From: DATIYF01 sp035517775
GTDB taxonomy: Bacteria; Acidobacteriota; Terriglobia; Terriglobales; Acidobacteriaceae
Reading direction: 5' to 3'
DNA length: 64,000 nt
NCBI GenBank assembly: GCA_035517775.1
Contig: DATIYF010000017.1
Coordinates: forward strand, 1 to 64,000
How positions within the stretch are numbered: the stretch's first letter is position 1; every line of letters begins with the position of its first letter. The position numbers and the translations under genes were made by a program. Positions 1 to 8,198 of this stretch are shown in pieces. The notes beneath the pieces are model-generated. The model searched no databases. It was not told where the DNA came from and saw only the letters and a list, made by a program, of their open reading frames with translations.

Positions 1-1
1 C

Positions 2-148
2 AGCGTCGTCACCGCCGGCCCGAATCATGTCGTCCCACGCAACGACTACCATCGATTCAAGCATTTGGTCGAGGACCTGACGCTGGAAGAGGCAGCCAGA
101 GAGGGCAGACTCTATGTAGAAGCGCACGAACTGCATGAAGCGCCGTGA
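2..148 (+). CDS. C-terminal fragment of an unrecognised protein
   Basis: An open frame enters from the left edge and runs 48 codons to a TGA. The peptide is hydrophilic and rich in His, Glu and Arg (for example VVPRNDYHRF and LTLEEAAREG), with no hydrophobic segment. It has the look of a real C-terminus rather than a shadow frame, because composition and codon use match the neighbouring genes. I do not recognise the family. The upstream part lies outside the window. Confidence 0.4.
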   Translation, partial: SVVTAGPNHVVPRNDYHRFKHLVEDLTLEEAAREGRLYVEAHELHEAP

Positions 149-307
149 CGCCATCATCGAGCCCCGGAACTTGGCGGCGCTTGTCTGAATACGACATGCA
201 TCCCGGCCAGGACATGGGAATTGCCGGCGAAGGCTGAGAATTTGTTAAAGTCAACCACACCCCGCAAGCACGCGTTGAAACTGGCCTAGTCCCGGCCGTG
301 CGATTGT

Positions 308-329
308 GAAGATATGGATCAGTATCTTC
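308..329. promoter_or_regulatory. Perfect 7-bp inverted repeat upstream of the efflux operon, possible operator
   Basis: GAAGATA and TATCTTC flank an 8-base centre, about 100 bp before the first efflux gene. The arrangement fits a dimeric repressor site (TetR or MarR type are common for such operons), but no regulator gene is adjacent in the window. It could also be an RNA hairpin. The rest of the 277-bp gap (149-425) shows no other clear feature apart from the ribosome binding site at its end. Confidence 0.3.
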
Positions 330-425
330 GTTCGATAGATTCGTTTGGCCGCTTGTGGTCTAATCAGTTCTCCCAAAGCAGGCGACCTGCTGACTGAGAG
401 ATCCCGTTCCGGGTAGGAGGTCTTT

Positions 426-1862
426 TTGCGTCGCACAATAGCCTTAGTGCGTCTCCTATGCGCAACCGCCCTGATATGTGGCGCCCTTCTGTGTCATGCC
501 CAGTCGTATTCGGGCAGTTCAGGTCAAAGCGCCCCTGCAACCGCTGCGGGAAGCCCCTTTGCCGGCAGCGTGCCGACGAAGCCGGTTGCCGGAAGCATGC
601 AGCTGTCGTTGCAGGATGCCATTGACCTCGGGCTGAAACACAACCTCGGCCTGCTGATTTCACAAGCTGATACGCGTGCCGCCCGCGGGCAACGCTGGCA
701 AGAGCTGAGCGCCTTGCTGCCGCACGTAACGGCGGCGCCCTACGTCGCGGAATCGAAGGTCAATCTCGCCGAACTCGGGCTTTCTGGCCTGGCCACGGTC
801 TTCCACATCTCTGCCTCGGCGCCGCCTTTTTCATACTTCGACGCTCGCGCGGCAGTGAATCAAAGCTTATTTGACTGGAAGTCCATCAATGCCGCTCGCG
901 CGGCCGGCGAAAATGTGAGGTTGGCTGACTACACCCTCGCTGATGCTCGCGATCTCGTCATTTTGACGGTTGGGTATGTTTATTTTCAGGCCGTATCGGA
1001 CGAGGCCCGGATTGCCACTGATGAAGCTCAGGTGGAGACGGCAAAGGCGCTCTTTGACCAGGCCACGGACGAGGTAAAGGCTGGCACAGCCCCCGACATC
1101 GATGCCATGCGCACCAAAGTCGAATTGCAAACCCGTCAGGAGCAACTCATCCAGGCAAGAAACGATCTCGCCATTCAGAAAATTACGGTGGCCCGCGCGG
1201 TTGGCCTGGCTCCCAGCCAGGACTTCGAACTTACCCATGAGTCGCCATATCAGCCACTCGAAAACTTGACGATCGAAGAGACGCTAACGCATGCCTATGC
1301 CGCGCGGTCCGACTACCGAGCCGCCGAGAGCGCCGTTCGCGCAGCCGAATTATCGCGTAAAGCGGCGGTCGCCGGCTATTTTCCCTCGCTTTCTTTCGGA
1401 GCGGATTACGGAACCGGAGGAGCTCATCCTTCCGACGCAGGCCGCGTGTACGACCTGCGGGGGACGCTTTCGATTCCGATCTTTACCGGCAACAGTGTTC
1501 ATGGCGATATTCAGCAAGCCGATGCGCGGCTCGCGCAGGCCCGCGAGCGGCTCGAGAACTTGCGGGCGCAAATTGAGGCCGACGTGCGCACGGCGCTGCT
1601 GAACCTGGAATCTTCTGCGGAGCAGGTAACGGTTGCCCGCAGCAACATCGATCTGGCCGACCAAACACTGGCACAGTCCCGGGACCGCTTCACCGCCGGC
1701 GTGACCGACAGCGTTGAAGTGGTGCAATCCCAGGAAGCGGTAGCCAGCGCGCACGAACAGTACATTTCCAGTTTGTACGCCTATAATTTCGCGAAAATTT
1801 CGCTCATCCGGGCGCTGGGCGCCGGCGAGCAGGGCGTAAAGCAATATTTCCCAGGAAAATAA
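426..1862 (+). CDS. TolC-family outer-membrane efflux protein
   Basis: A 478-residue outer-membrane channel of the TolC/OEP family, forming the exit duct of a tripartite drug exporter. The start is a TTG at 426, chosen because a strong TAGGAGG lies 5 bases upstream (414-420) and the frame then gives a signal peptide (residues about 1-25, ending LLCHA). Two OEP repeats follow (about 60-250 and 275-460), rich in Ala, Gln, Glu and Arg heptads as expected for the periplasmic alpha-barrel. It is the first gene of a tight operon: the next ATG is one base beyond its stop. The partner genes identify it as the outer-membrane member of an EmrAB-like pump; the substrate cannot be told. Confidence 0.9.
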   Translation: MRRTIALVRLLCATALICGALLCHAQSYSGSSGQSAPATAAGSPFAGSVPTKPVAGSMQLSLQDAIDLGLKHNLGLLISQADTRAARGQRWQELSALLPHVTAAPYVAESKVNLAELGLSGLATVFHISASAPPFSYFDARAAVNQSLFDWKSINAARAAGENVRLADYTLADARDLVILTVGYVYFQAVSDEARIATDEAQVETAKALFDQATDEVKAGTAPDIDAMRTKVELQTRQEQLIQARNDLAIQKITVARAVGLAPSQDFELTHESPYQPLENLTIEETLTHAYAARSDYRAAESAVRAAELSRKAAVAGYFPSLSFGADYGTGGAHPSDAGRVYDLRGTLSIPIFTGNSVHGDIQQADARLAQARERLENLRAQIEADVRTALLNLESSAEQVTVARSNIDLADQTLAQSRDRFTAGVTDSVEVVQSQEAVASAHEQYISSLYAYNFAKISLIRALGAGEQGVKQYFPGK

Positions 1863-1863
1863 G

Positions 1864-3114
1864 ATGGCTGACGAAAACGCATCCTCGCCCCCCGAAACCG
1901 GAGCTTCGGTGTTTTCAACACCGCCGCCGGAAAAAAAGTTTTCACCCGCGGCGCATCGCAAGCGCCGCAGGAATCTTGTGATTCTGATCTCCGCGGTGGT
2001 AGTGATCGTAGCGGGGCTGTTCTTGTGGCGTTACTTGAGCAGCTATGAGTCGACAGACGACGCTCAAGCCGACGTGCATCTTTATCCGGTCAGTGCCCGC
2101 ATTTCGGGTTACGTGACCCGGGTCAACGTCAATGACAATCAATGGGTGAGCAAAGGCGACGTGGTGGTCGAAATCGATCCGACCGATTACCAGGTTGCGC
2201 TGGCGCAGGCGCAGGCAAATTTGGCCAGCGCGGAAGCTACCGCGCGGTCGCTCAATATCACCGTGCCGATCACCTCCGTGAACAGCACCAGCCAGCTGCA
2301 GTTCACTGCCTCGGGGATCCAAGACGCACGCGCCGCGGTCAGCGCGGCTGAAAAGCAACTTGCTGCTGCCCATCAGCAGGTCGAGGCGGCGCAGGCCAAC
2401 GACGTGAAGGCTCAAGACGATCTGCACCGCTACAAATTGCTGGTGGATAAACGCGAAGTGTCGCCGCAGATCTACGATCAGGCGCTGGCGGCCTCCAGGT
2501 CCAGCACGGCCAACGTCGCGGCCGCGCAGGCCAGCGAGTCTGCCGCTCAGCAATTTGTTCAACAGGCGAAGAGCCGCCTGACTCAAGCCACGGCGAATCA
2601 TGCCTATGCACAAACCGGCCCCCAACAGGTGTCGTCCACCAAGGCAAGGGTCCAGGCCGCGATCGCCGATGTTCAGCAAAAACAGGCTCTGGTGCAGCTG
2701 GCGCAGTTGAACCTGCAGTACACAAAGATCCTCGCTCCGGTCAGCGGTGAGGTGAACAAGACGGTCGTGGTTGGGTTGAACGTTGAACCGGGGCAGCAAC
2801 TGCTCAGCATTGTGCCTCTCGATGAAGTCTGGGTGACAGCCAACTTCAAAGAAACGCAGCTCAAGCACATGCAGGTCGGTCAGAAAGCGGACATTTACGT
2901 GGATTCCAGCGGCAAGACTCTGCACGGCCGCGTTGACAGCATTGCGGGCGCGACCGGGCCGCTGTTCAGCTTGCTTCCGCCCGAGAATGCTACCGGCAAT
3001 TACGTAAAGATCGTGCAGCGAATCCCGGTAAAAATTGTTCTTGAGCCAGGCGAGAATCGTGATCGAAGGCTTCGGCCGGGCATGAATGTTGTGGCCGACG
3101 TGTATCTCAGGTGA
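1864..3114 (+). CDS. HlyD/EmrA-family membrane fusion protein
   Basis: A 416-residue periplasmic adaptor. A short cytoplasmic N-terminus with a basic patch (HRKRRR near residue 31) precedes one membrane helix (about 38-57). It is followed by the biotinyl-lipoyl-like half motif with STDDAQ and SARISGYV, a long Ala/Gln/Lys-rich coiled-coil hairpin (about 110-260), the returning lipoyl half (TKILAPVSGEV) and a beta-barrel domain. This order is that of EmrA adaptors, which link a 14-helix MFS pump to TolC. The gene starts one base after the TolC-like gene and its stop overlaps the GTG of the pump gene in GTGA, so the three are probably translationally coupled. Confidence 0.92.
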   Translation: MADENASSPPETGASVFSTPPPEKKFSPAAHRKRRRNLVILISAVVVIVAGLFLWRYLSSYESTDDAQADVHLYPVSARISGYVTRVNVNDNQWVSKGDVVVEIDPTDYQVALAQAQANLASAEATARSLNITVPITSVNSTSQLQFTASGIQDARAAVSAAEKQLAAAHQQVEAAQANDVKAQDDLHRYKLLVDKREVSPQIYDQALAASRSSTANVAAAQASESAAQQFVQQAKSRLTQATANHAYAQTGPQQVSSTKARVQAAIADVQQKQALVQLAQLNLQYTKILAPVSGEVNKTVVVGLNVEPGQQLLSIVPLDEVWVTANFKETQLKHMQVGQKADIYVDSSGKTLHGRVDSIAGATGPLFSLLPPENATGNYVKIVQRIPVKIVLEPGENRDRRLRPGMNVVADVYLR

Positions 3115-4703
3115 CTACCGCGGCCCTCACACTCGACCAGGACATCTGGCGGCCGCGGTACAACCCGTGGCTGATCGCAGTGGTCGTGGCCCTTGCCGCC
3201 TTCATGGAGGTCCTCGACACCAGCATTGCGAATGTCGCCCTTCCCTACATGGCGGGAAATTTGGGCGCAAGCAATGATGAGAGCACTTGGGTCCTGACCT
3301 CTTATTTGGTGTCGAACGCAATCGTGCTGCCCATGACGGGCTGGCTGGCGGGAGCGGTCGGACGCAAGCGCTTTTTCATGAGCTGTCTTGCCGTCTTCAC
3401 CGTGAGTTCGCTGCTCTGCGGGGTGGCGCCCAGTCTTGGCTTTCTGCTCCTGTTCCGCGTTATGCAAGGGGCGGGCGGCGGTGGGTTGCAACCTATGGCC
3501 CAAGCCATTCTTGCAGACACGTTTCCCCCGGAGAAACGCGGGCTGGCATTCGCGCTCTACGGCATCACCGCCATCATGGCGCCAACCATTGGTCCGACCC
3601 TAGGCGGCTGGATCACCTTCAACTATTCCTGGCGGTGGATTTTCTTTATCAACCTTCCGGTTGGCTTCGTCACCTGGCTCCTGGTGCGGCGCTTTGTCGA
3701 GGATCCTCCATACCTGCAGCGTCTGAAACGAGCCGGGGTCAAGCTGGATTACGTGGGTATTGCTCTTCTCGCCGTAGGCGTAGGCGCGTTGCAGATTCTG
3801 CTCGATAAGGGGCAGGAAGACGATTGGTTCGGGTCCCATTTCATCATCGCGCTTATCCTGATCTCGACCGTATGTTTGATCTCTCTGGTGGTCTGGGAAT
3901 GGTTCGAGAAGGCGCCCATTATTGATGTCCGGATGTTCAAGAATTTCAACTTCGCGAGCTCAAATCTGATGATGTTCATGCTGGGCGTCCTGCTGTTCAG
4001 CAGTCTGGTTCTGATGCCGCAGTTCCTCCAGACATTGCTGGGATACACCTCCGAGCTGGCCGGCCTGGCGCTTTCCGCAGGGGGCCTGGTGCTGCTCATG
4101 GAAATGCCGATCGTAGGCCAGCTGACCACCAAGATTCAGGCACGCCGCTTAATCGCTTTCGGCTGGCTGGCATTGTCGGTCGCGATGTTCTACTCGACAA
4201 AACGAATTGATCTGCTGATGAGCTTTAGCGCCGCCATATGGCTGCGCATCGCTCAAGTCATCGGCCTGGGGTTCTTGTTTGTGCCGATTACGCTGGTCGC
4301 CTACGTCGGAATTGCGCCGGAAAAGAACAATGCGGTTGCCGGCCTCATCAATTTCATGCGCAACATGGGGAGCAGCGTGGGAACGTCCCTGGTCACCACC
4401 ATGATCGCCCGGCGTTCGCAATTTCATCAGCTGCGGTTGGTGGAGACGGCAAGGATGGATAATCCGAACTTTGCGAATGCCGCGCGTGGATTGGCGCACC
4501 ACTTTGCAAAGGCCGGAATCGGCAAGCACGAAGCCCTCGGAACCGCCCTCGCCAGCATTTATCGCGGGTTGCTGGCGCAGGCGGCAAGCCTGGCTTACAT
4601 AGATACCTTCATGGTGCTTTGCGTGGCCGCGGGGATCATGTTCTTTCTGAGTTTTATTTTGAAGAAGAATGATCCTGGCGGCGGCGTACACGTGGCGGAA
4701 TAA
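3111..4703 (+). CDS. EmrB/QacA-type (DHA2) MFS multidrug exporter
   Basis: A 530-residue inner-membrane proton antiporter with about 14 hydrophobic segments. The first helix carries the DHA2 signature LDTSIANVALP, and the motif-A region GWLAGAVGRKR lies in the loop after helix 2. Start is a GTG overlapping the adaptor stop by 4 bases. With the preceding adaptor and TolC-like channel it makes a complete EmrAB-TolC-type efflux system that moves hydrophobic compounds across both membranes. The substrate is not inferable. The gene ends 5 bases before the universal stress gene, which may be on the same transcript. Confidence 0.93.
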   Translation: MTTAALTLDQDIWRPRYNPWLIAVVVALAAFMEVLDTSIANVALPYMAGNLGASNDESTWVLTSYLVSNAIVLPMTGWLAGAVGRKRFFMSCLAVFTVSSLLCGVAPSLGFLLLFRVMQGAGGGGLQPMAQAILADTFPPEKRGLAFALYGITAIMAPTIGPTLGGWITFNYSWRWIFFINLPVGFVTWLLVRRFVEDPPYLQRLKRAGVKLDYVGIALLAVGVGALQILLDKGQEDDWFGSHFIIALILISTVCLISLVVWEWFEKAPIIDVRMFKNFNFASSNLMMFMLGVLLFSSLVLMPQFLQTLLGYTSELAGLALSAGGLVLLMEMPIVGQLTTKIQARRLIAFGWLALSVAMFYSTKRIDLLMSFSAAIWLRIAQVIGLGFLFVPITLVAYVGIAPEKNNAVAGLINFMRNMGSSVGTSLVTTMIARRSQFHQLRLVETARMDNPNFANAARGLAHHFAKAGIGKHEALGTALASIYRGLLAQAASLAYIDTFMVLCVAAGIMFFLSFILKKNDPGGGVHVAE

Positions 4704-4708
4704 CCGTT

Positions 4709-5590
4709 ATGAAGCTGACATCCATCCTGTGTCCGATTGATTTCTCTGACTTTTCCGCGGCGGCCTATCAATACGCGCTCTCCTTGGCCGAGTACTACCA
4801 GGCCCGGCTGGTTGGCCTGCACGTGGTCGAGCTTTGGAAGTACCCCTTTGCCGATTATGCCGCCCATGAAGGTGACTACGCCAAATTTTCCAGAGCGATG
4901 AGCGAAGGCGGCGCGGTGCAGTTGCAGCGGTTCGTGAAGCAGCATTCAGCCGGCGGAGTTCAGCCGGAACTGGTCGTTCAATTGGGAAATGCTCCCCGCT
5001 GTATTCTGTCATTTGCCCAAAAAGAGAATATGGGAGCGATCATCATGGGGACCCACGGCCGCAGCGGATTTGACCGCCTGGTGCTGGGTTCGACTACCGA
5101 CCGGGTCATGCGCAAGGCCGTGTGTCCCGTGCTCGTGGTGTCCAACCCTTCGCAGAGCGCGGTGACAATTGGCCCGGATGGCAAGCATCATTTGAGCCGA
5201 ATCCTTTATTGCACGGATTTCTCGCATAACTCTGAAGGGGCCCGCGGCTATGCGGTCTCCTTGGCTGCCGAATACGGCGCCGAGTTGACTCTGTTACATG
5301 TGGCAGAGAACGCCTCCGATTCGGAGAAAGCGCATGCAATCCTTGCCGAGCGCGCCCGGGAGCTCGATAAACTGGTTTCAAAGACGGAACGCGCAAATCT
5401 CAAAGTCAGGTTGGCGGTAAGGTTCGGAAAACCTTACGAGGAAATTGTTCGTTACGCGGCCGAAGCGGAAGCAAGCCTCATAATTATGACGGCGCGTGGA
5501 GGCGACACCGCCGACCGCGCTTTCTTCGGTTCGACTACGTATCGGGTAATTCAGTTGGGACCCTGCCCGGTTCTGGCGATCCACACCTAA
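4709..5590 (+). CDS. Tandem-domain universal stress protein (UspA family)
   Basis: A 293-residue cytoplasmic protein with two Usp domains (about 1-147 and 155-293). The first domain keeps the ATP-binding pattern G-x2-G-x9-G-S in GTHGRSGFDRLVLGS. The second has a looser version (ARGGDTADRAFFGST), so nucleotide binding there is less certain. Both domains end in the usual CPVL strand. Tandem Usp proteins act as small-molecule-sensing stress factors without a fixed enzymatic role. The gene is 5 bases behind the efflux pump gene and may be co-transcribed with it, suggesting a combined stress/export response (inference). Confidence 0.93.
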   Translation: MKLTSILCPIDFSDFSAAAYQYALSLAEYYQARLVGLHVVELWKYPFADYAAHEGDYAKFSRAMSEGGAVQLQRFVKQHSAGGVQPELVVQLGNAPRCILSFAQKENMGAIIMGTHGRSGFDRLVLGSTTDRVMRKAVCPVLVVSNPSQSAVTIGPDGKHHLSRILYCTDFSHNSEGARGYAVSLAAEYGAELTLLHVAENASDSEKAHAILAERARELDKLVSKTERANLKVRLAVRFGKPYEEIVRYAAEAEASLIIMTARGGDTADRAFFGSTTYRVIQLGPCPVLAIHT

Positions 5591-5622
5591 TTGCGAGGCG
5601 CGGAAGGGAAGGTCGGACCTCC

Positions 5623-6252
5623 ATGGTCAACATCATTACGATTGAACGTGAGTACGGATGTGGTGGAGGCGATATCGCTCGGCTGGTGGCCGATCGTCTT
5701 GGCTGGAAGCTGTGGGACCAGCTGCTGACAGAAGAAATAGCCCGACTCGCGCACTGTCCCAAGGCGGTGGTCGAAGAACATCAAGAAAAGAATGATCCGC
5801 TGTACTACCGGCTCTTCAAATCCTTCATGCGCGGAAGCTACGAAGGTGCCATCAACGCGCCCAAACTCAACCTCGTGGACAGCGAGACCATACTCAAGAT
5901 CACCAGGCGCGTGGTCGAGCACGCTGCCGAGAAGGGCAATTGTGTCGTCGTAGGAAGAGGCTCACAACAGTTTCTCAAGAACCGGCCCGGCGCTCTGCGG
6001 ATCTTTCTCTATGCCCCGAGGGAAGACAAGGTTCGCCGCCTGATAGCCCGGGGCAAGAGCGAGAAGGAAGCCGAGGAACTCGTCGATAGCGTCGATGCGG
6101 AACGCGCCGATTTCATTCAGAAGTATTTCCACGTCGATTGGCCGGACCGTCCAATTTATCACGCGCTGCTGAACACCGCGATCGGCGAGGACTGCGCTGC
6201 GAATATGATTCTGAGTCTGGCGCAAACTTACGAGACAAGGTGTACTCCATGA
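5623..6252 (+). CDS. Cytidylate-kinase-like family protein
   Basis: A 209-residue P-loop protein of the cytidylate kinase-like family often found beside stress genes. The N-terminus MVNIITIEREYGCGGGDI has the nucleotide-binding loop in its family-specific form (EYGCGGG, not GxxxxGKS). It continues with the Asp-Gln region after helix 1 and the conserved VVVGRGSQ strand followed by the arginine-rich lid (EDKVRRLIARG). It probably phosphorylates a nucleotide or a related small molecule; true CMP kinase (Cmk) differs in the loop. It lies 32 bases behind the Usp gene on the same strand and is probably part of that operon. Confidence 0.85.
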   Translation: MVNIITIEREYGCGGGDIARLVADRLGWKLWDQLLTEEIARLAHCPKAVVEEHQEKNDPLYYRLFKSFMRGSYEGAINAPKLNLVDSETILKITRRVVEHAAEKGNCVVVGRGSQQFLKNRPGALRIFLYAPREDKVRRLIARGKSEKEAEELVDSVDAERADFIQKYFHVDWPDRPIYHALLNTAIGEDCAANMILSLAQTYETRCTP

Positions 6253-6358
6253 CATCTCTGTCGGGGAATCGTGACGAGAGGTGGCGGTGGACAAGATCGG
6301 CTTCTTATGACAGAAGGCTTTGGCTGTACACAAGCCCAAACCGGGGTGGAACCTGCCC

Positions 6359-7597
6359 CTATTCCGAAGAATGAACGTCGGGAGTTCTGACGTGCTCGGG
6401 GCGGAATCCGAGGCCGACCACCCGCGCAGGAATTCGCCGCAGAATGGGGAAATCACGCAGCAACTTGAGTGGCCAGCCGACTTTCAGGGGTTTTGCACTG
6501 CGCAGAATGTTCTTGATCACGTTGTCTTGCGCAATGATTTGCAGGCGCTGAGTTACGCGCGTCGGGAGCTCCCTGCGCCGCTGGACAGCCTGCAATTCAT
6601 CGCCGAACGATTCCTGCCTCAACAGCTTGCCTGCCAGGAGATTTGCGCTGGCCACCGCGTCTTGAATCGCGAGATTGATTCCCACGCCGCCAATCGGAGA
6701 CATCGCGTGCGCCGCATCGCCGATACACAAAACTCCTGGCTTGGACCATCGCTCAAGGCGGTCCACGGCAACCGTCAACAGGCTGACCTGCTTCCAACCG
6801 CGCAGCTCGTCGACGCGGTCGGACAAGAATGGTTCCAGGGAGACAATCTCTTGGCGGAAGGATTCCAGGCCTTTCTGCCGCACCTCCTCTCCCTTGCCCT
6901 TTGAGATGACGAAGGCGCATTGCCAGTAGTTCTCGCGGTTGATCAACACCAGCATCTTGCCCGCTGCTATATGGCCGAAGGTCTGTCCGCGGTCCGTCGG
7001 GCGGCGGCTGATTCTCATCCACAAAACGTCCATCGGTGCGCCCAGGTCAATTACCTTCAGACCGGCGCGTTGGCGAACAATCGAATGCCGGCCGTCCGCA
7101 CCAATCGTCAGGGGCGCACGAACCGCAAGCAGACCCCTCTGGGTCTGCGCGCGCACCCCCGCAACACGTCCATCCTCGTGGATGAGGTCGTTGACTTCCG
7201 CCTGCATTGTCAAATGAAATCCGGAATAGCGGCTGGCCTGTTCCTTGATGAAATCGAGGAAGTCCCATTGCGGCATCAGGGCCACAAACTTGCATTGCGT
7301 CGGAAGATGCGTGAAGTCTCCAATGGGAACGGTTTCATTCTCAATCTGACCCCAAAGTTCGCGTATCTCCTGATGAGGGAGTTTAAGGAAGGCCTCGAGA
7401 ATATGGAGTTCGTGCATGAGTTCGAGCGTGGAGGGATGAACGGTGTCTCCGCGAAAATCACGGAGGAAATCAGCATGTTTCTCCAGCACCATGACGTCCA
7501 CGCCCGCGCGAGCGAGAAGGAAGGCCAGCATCATACCGGCCGGGCCGCCTCCGGCAATACAGCAGCGGGTGCGGATCGTCTCCTCCATGTGAGCCAT
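6359..7597 (-). CDS. FAD-dependent monooxygenase (PheA/TfdB, UbiH-like)
   Basis: A 412-residue flavoprotein of the class A aromatic hydroxylase type. The N-terminal FAD Rossmann motif is CCIAGGGPAGMM. The mid-protein DG motif is GADGRHSIVR, which touches both FAD and NADPH, and the GD motif is LCIGDAAHAMSP. All three are intact. I start it at the ATG at 7597 because GGGAGG sits 4 bases upstream; an ATG at 7588 and a TTG further upstream are alternatives. It likely hydroxylates an aromatic or quinone-like substrate. The gene converges on the cytidylate-kinase-like gene with a 106-bp gap and stands alone, so the substrate is unknown. Confidence 0.88.
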   Translation of the reverse strand: MAHMEETIRTRCCIAGGGPAGMMLAFLLARAGVDVMVLEKHADFLRDFRGDTVHPSTLELMHELHILEAFLKLPHQEIRELWGQIENETVPIGDFTHLPTQCKFVALMPQWDFLDFIKEQASRYSGFHLTMQAEVNDLIHEDGRVAGVRAQTQRGLLAVRAPLTIGADGRHSIVRQRAGLKVIDLGAPMDVLWMRISRRPTDRGQTFGHIAAGKMLVLINRENYWQCAFVISKGKGEEVRQKGLESFRQEIVSLEPFLSDRVDELRGWKQVSLLTVAVDRLERWSKPGVLCIGDAAHAMSPIGGVGINLAIQDAVASANLLAGKLLRQESFGDELQAVQRRRELPTRVTQRLQIIAQDNVIKNILRSAKPLKVGWPLKLLRDFPILRRIPARVVGLGFRPEHVRTPDVHSSE

Positions 7598-7631
7598 TAT
7601 GCCTCCCATCCCCAAAAGATCATGCGGTTGA

Positions 7632-7868
7632 GGTGATTGTAGACGGCCACCTTATCTGTTCCAGGCGCATCGTAATCCTGCACGCCTGTTGCCAGCCTCC
7701 CGCGCGCTGCTCGGGAGCCGTCGTCAGCGCATCCGCCTTTACCCGGGCGATCAGATTGTCGTGCCTTACAAGCTGCCCACAGGAGCCTTCATTCGCGGGC
7801 TGCGTGACTGGACCCAGATTTCCTCGCAACTTGCCCTCACCGCGGCAGCGCTGGCGGTTCTCCAATAG
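7632..7868 (+). pseudogene. Remnant: C-terminal end of an SLBB/Wza-like polysaccharide export protein
   Basis: A frame open after an in-frame TGA at 7629 and ending at TAG 7866-7868 has no suitable start. From about 7728 it reads RIRLYPGDQIVVPYKLP, then GLRDWTQISSQLAL and a hydrophobic tail. This is the typical end of large SLBB-domain exopolysaccharide export proteins: a YPGD-x-IVVP strand, then a membrane-proximal segment with RDWTQ. Only about 46 residues of that type remain, so the rest of the gene has been lost. The assignment is from recognised pattern, not from a search. Confidence 0.55.
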
Positions 7869-7939
7869 CCGGGCCTCAGGTTGCGCGTCACAGTGCGCGG
7901 CCGTGGGCTACCAGTGAAGCTCGCCAGACGCACTTTGCC

Positions 7940-8134
7940 ATGATTTACGCTGACCAGCGCTGGATCGGGAACCACGGCATTGGCCGCTTTGCCAGGAATG
8001 TGTTGGCGGAGATGCCCTATTCCCCGGTTCCAATTTCCGGGCATCCCGCGGCGCCCCTCGACAGTGTGCGCCTCCACCGGAGAGTCAGGGCAGGCGACCA
8101 TCGCGGCGGACGCTTGGTGGATGCCTTACACTGA
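7940..8134 (+). pseudogene. Remnant: N-terminal end of a glycosyltransferase (GT4-like)
   Basis: An ATG frame of 64 codons begins MIYADQRWIGNHGIGRFARNVL and continues with GHPAAPLDSVRL, which is how a subgroup of family 4 (GT-B fold) glycosyltransferases begins. These enzymes are normally about 350-400 residues. After about residue 46 the sequence becomes Arg/Gly-rich and stops, so the gene is cut. Together with the export-protein tail just upstream it marks a former exopolysaccharide locus, deleted between the two ends. The permease gene then starts 64 bp beyond. Confidence 0.55.
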
Positions 8135-8198
8135 GTCCGCCCCTCGTTCAGAGAATGCGGCGAAATCCAGATCTCGGCGTTGCAGGCGGGAAGAGCGC

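Noticed and set aside
7980..8198. In-frame N-terminal extension of the permease
   Set aside because: The extension overlaps the glycosyltransferase remnant, is Cys/Arg-rich without family likeness, and a GTG with a ribosome binding site is available at 8199.
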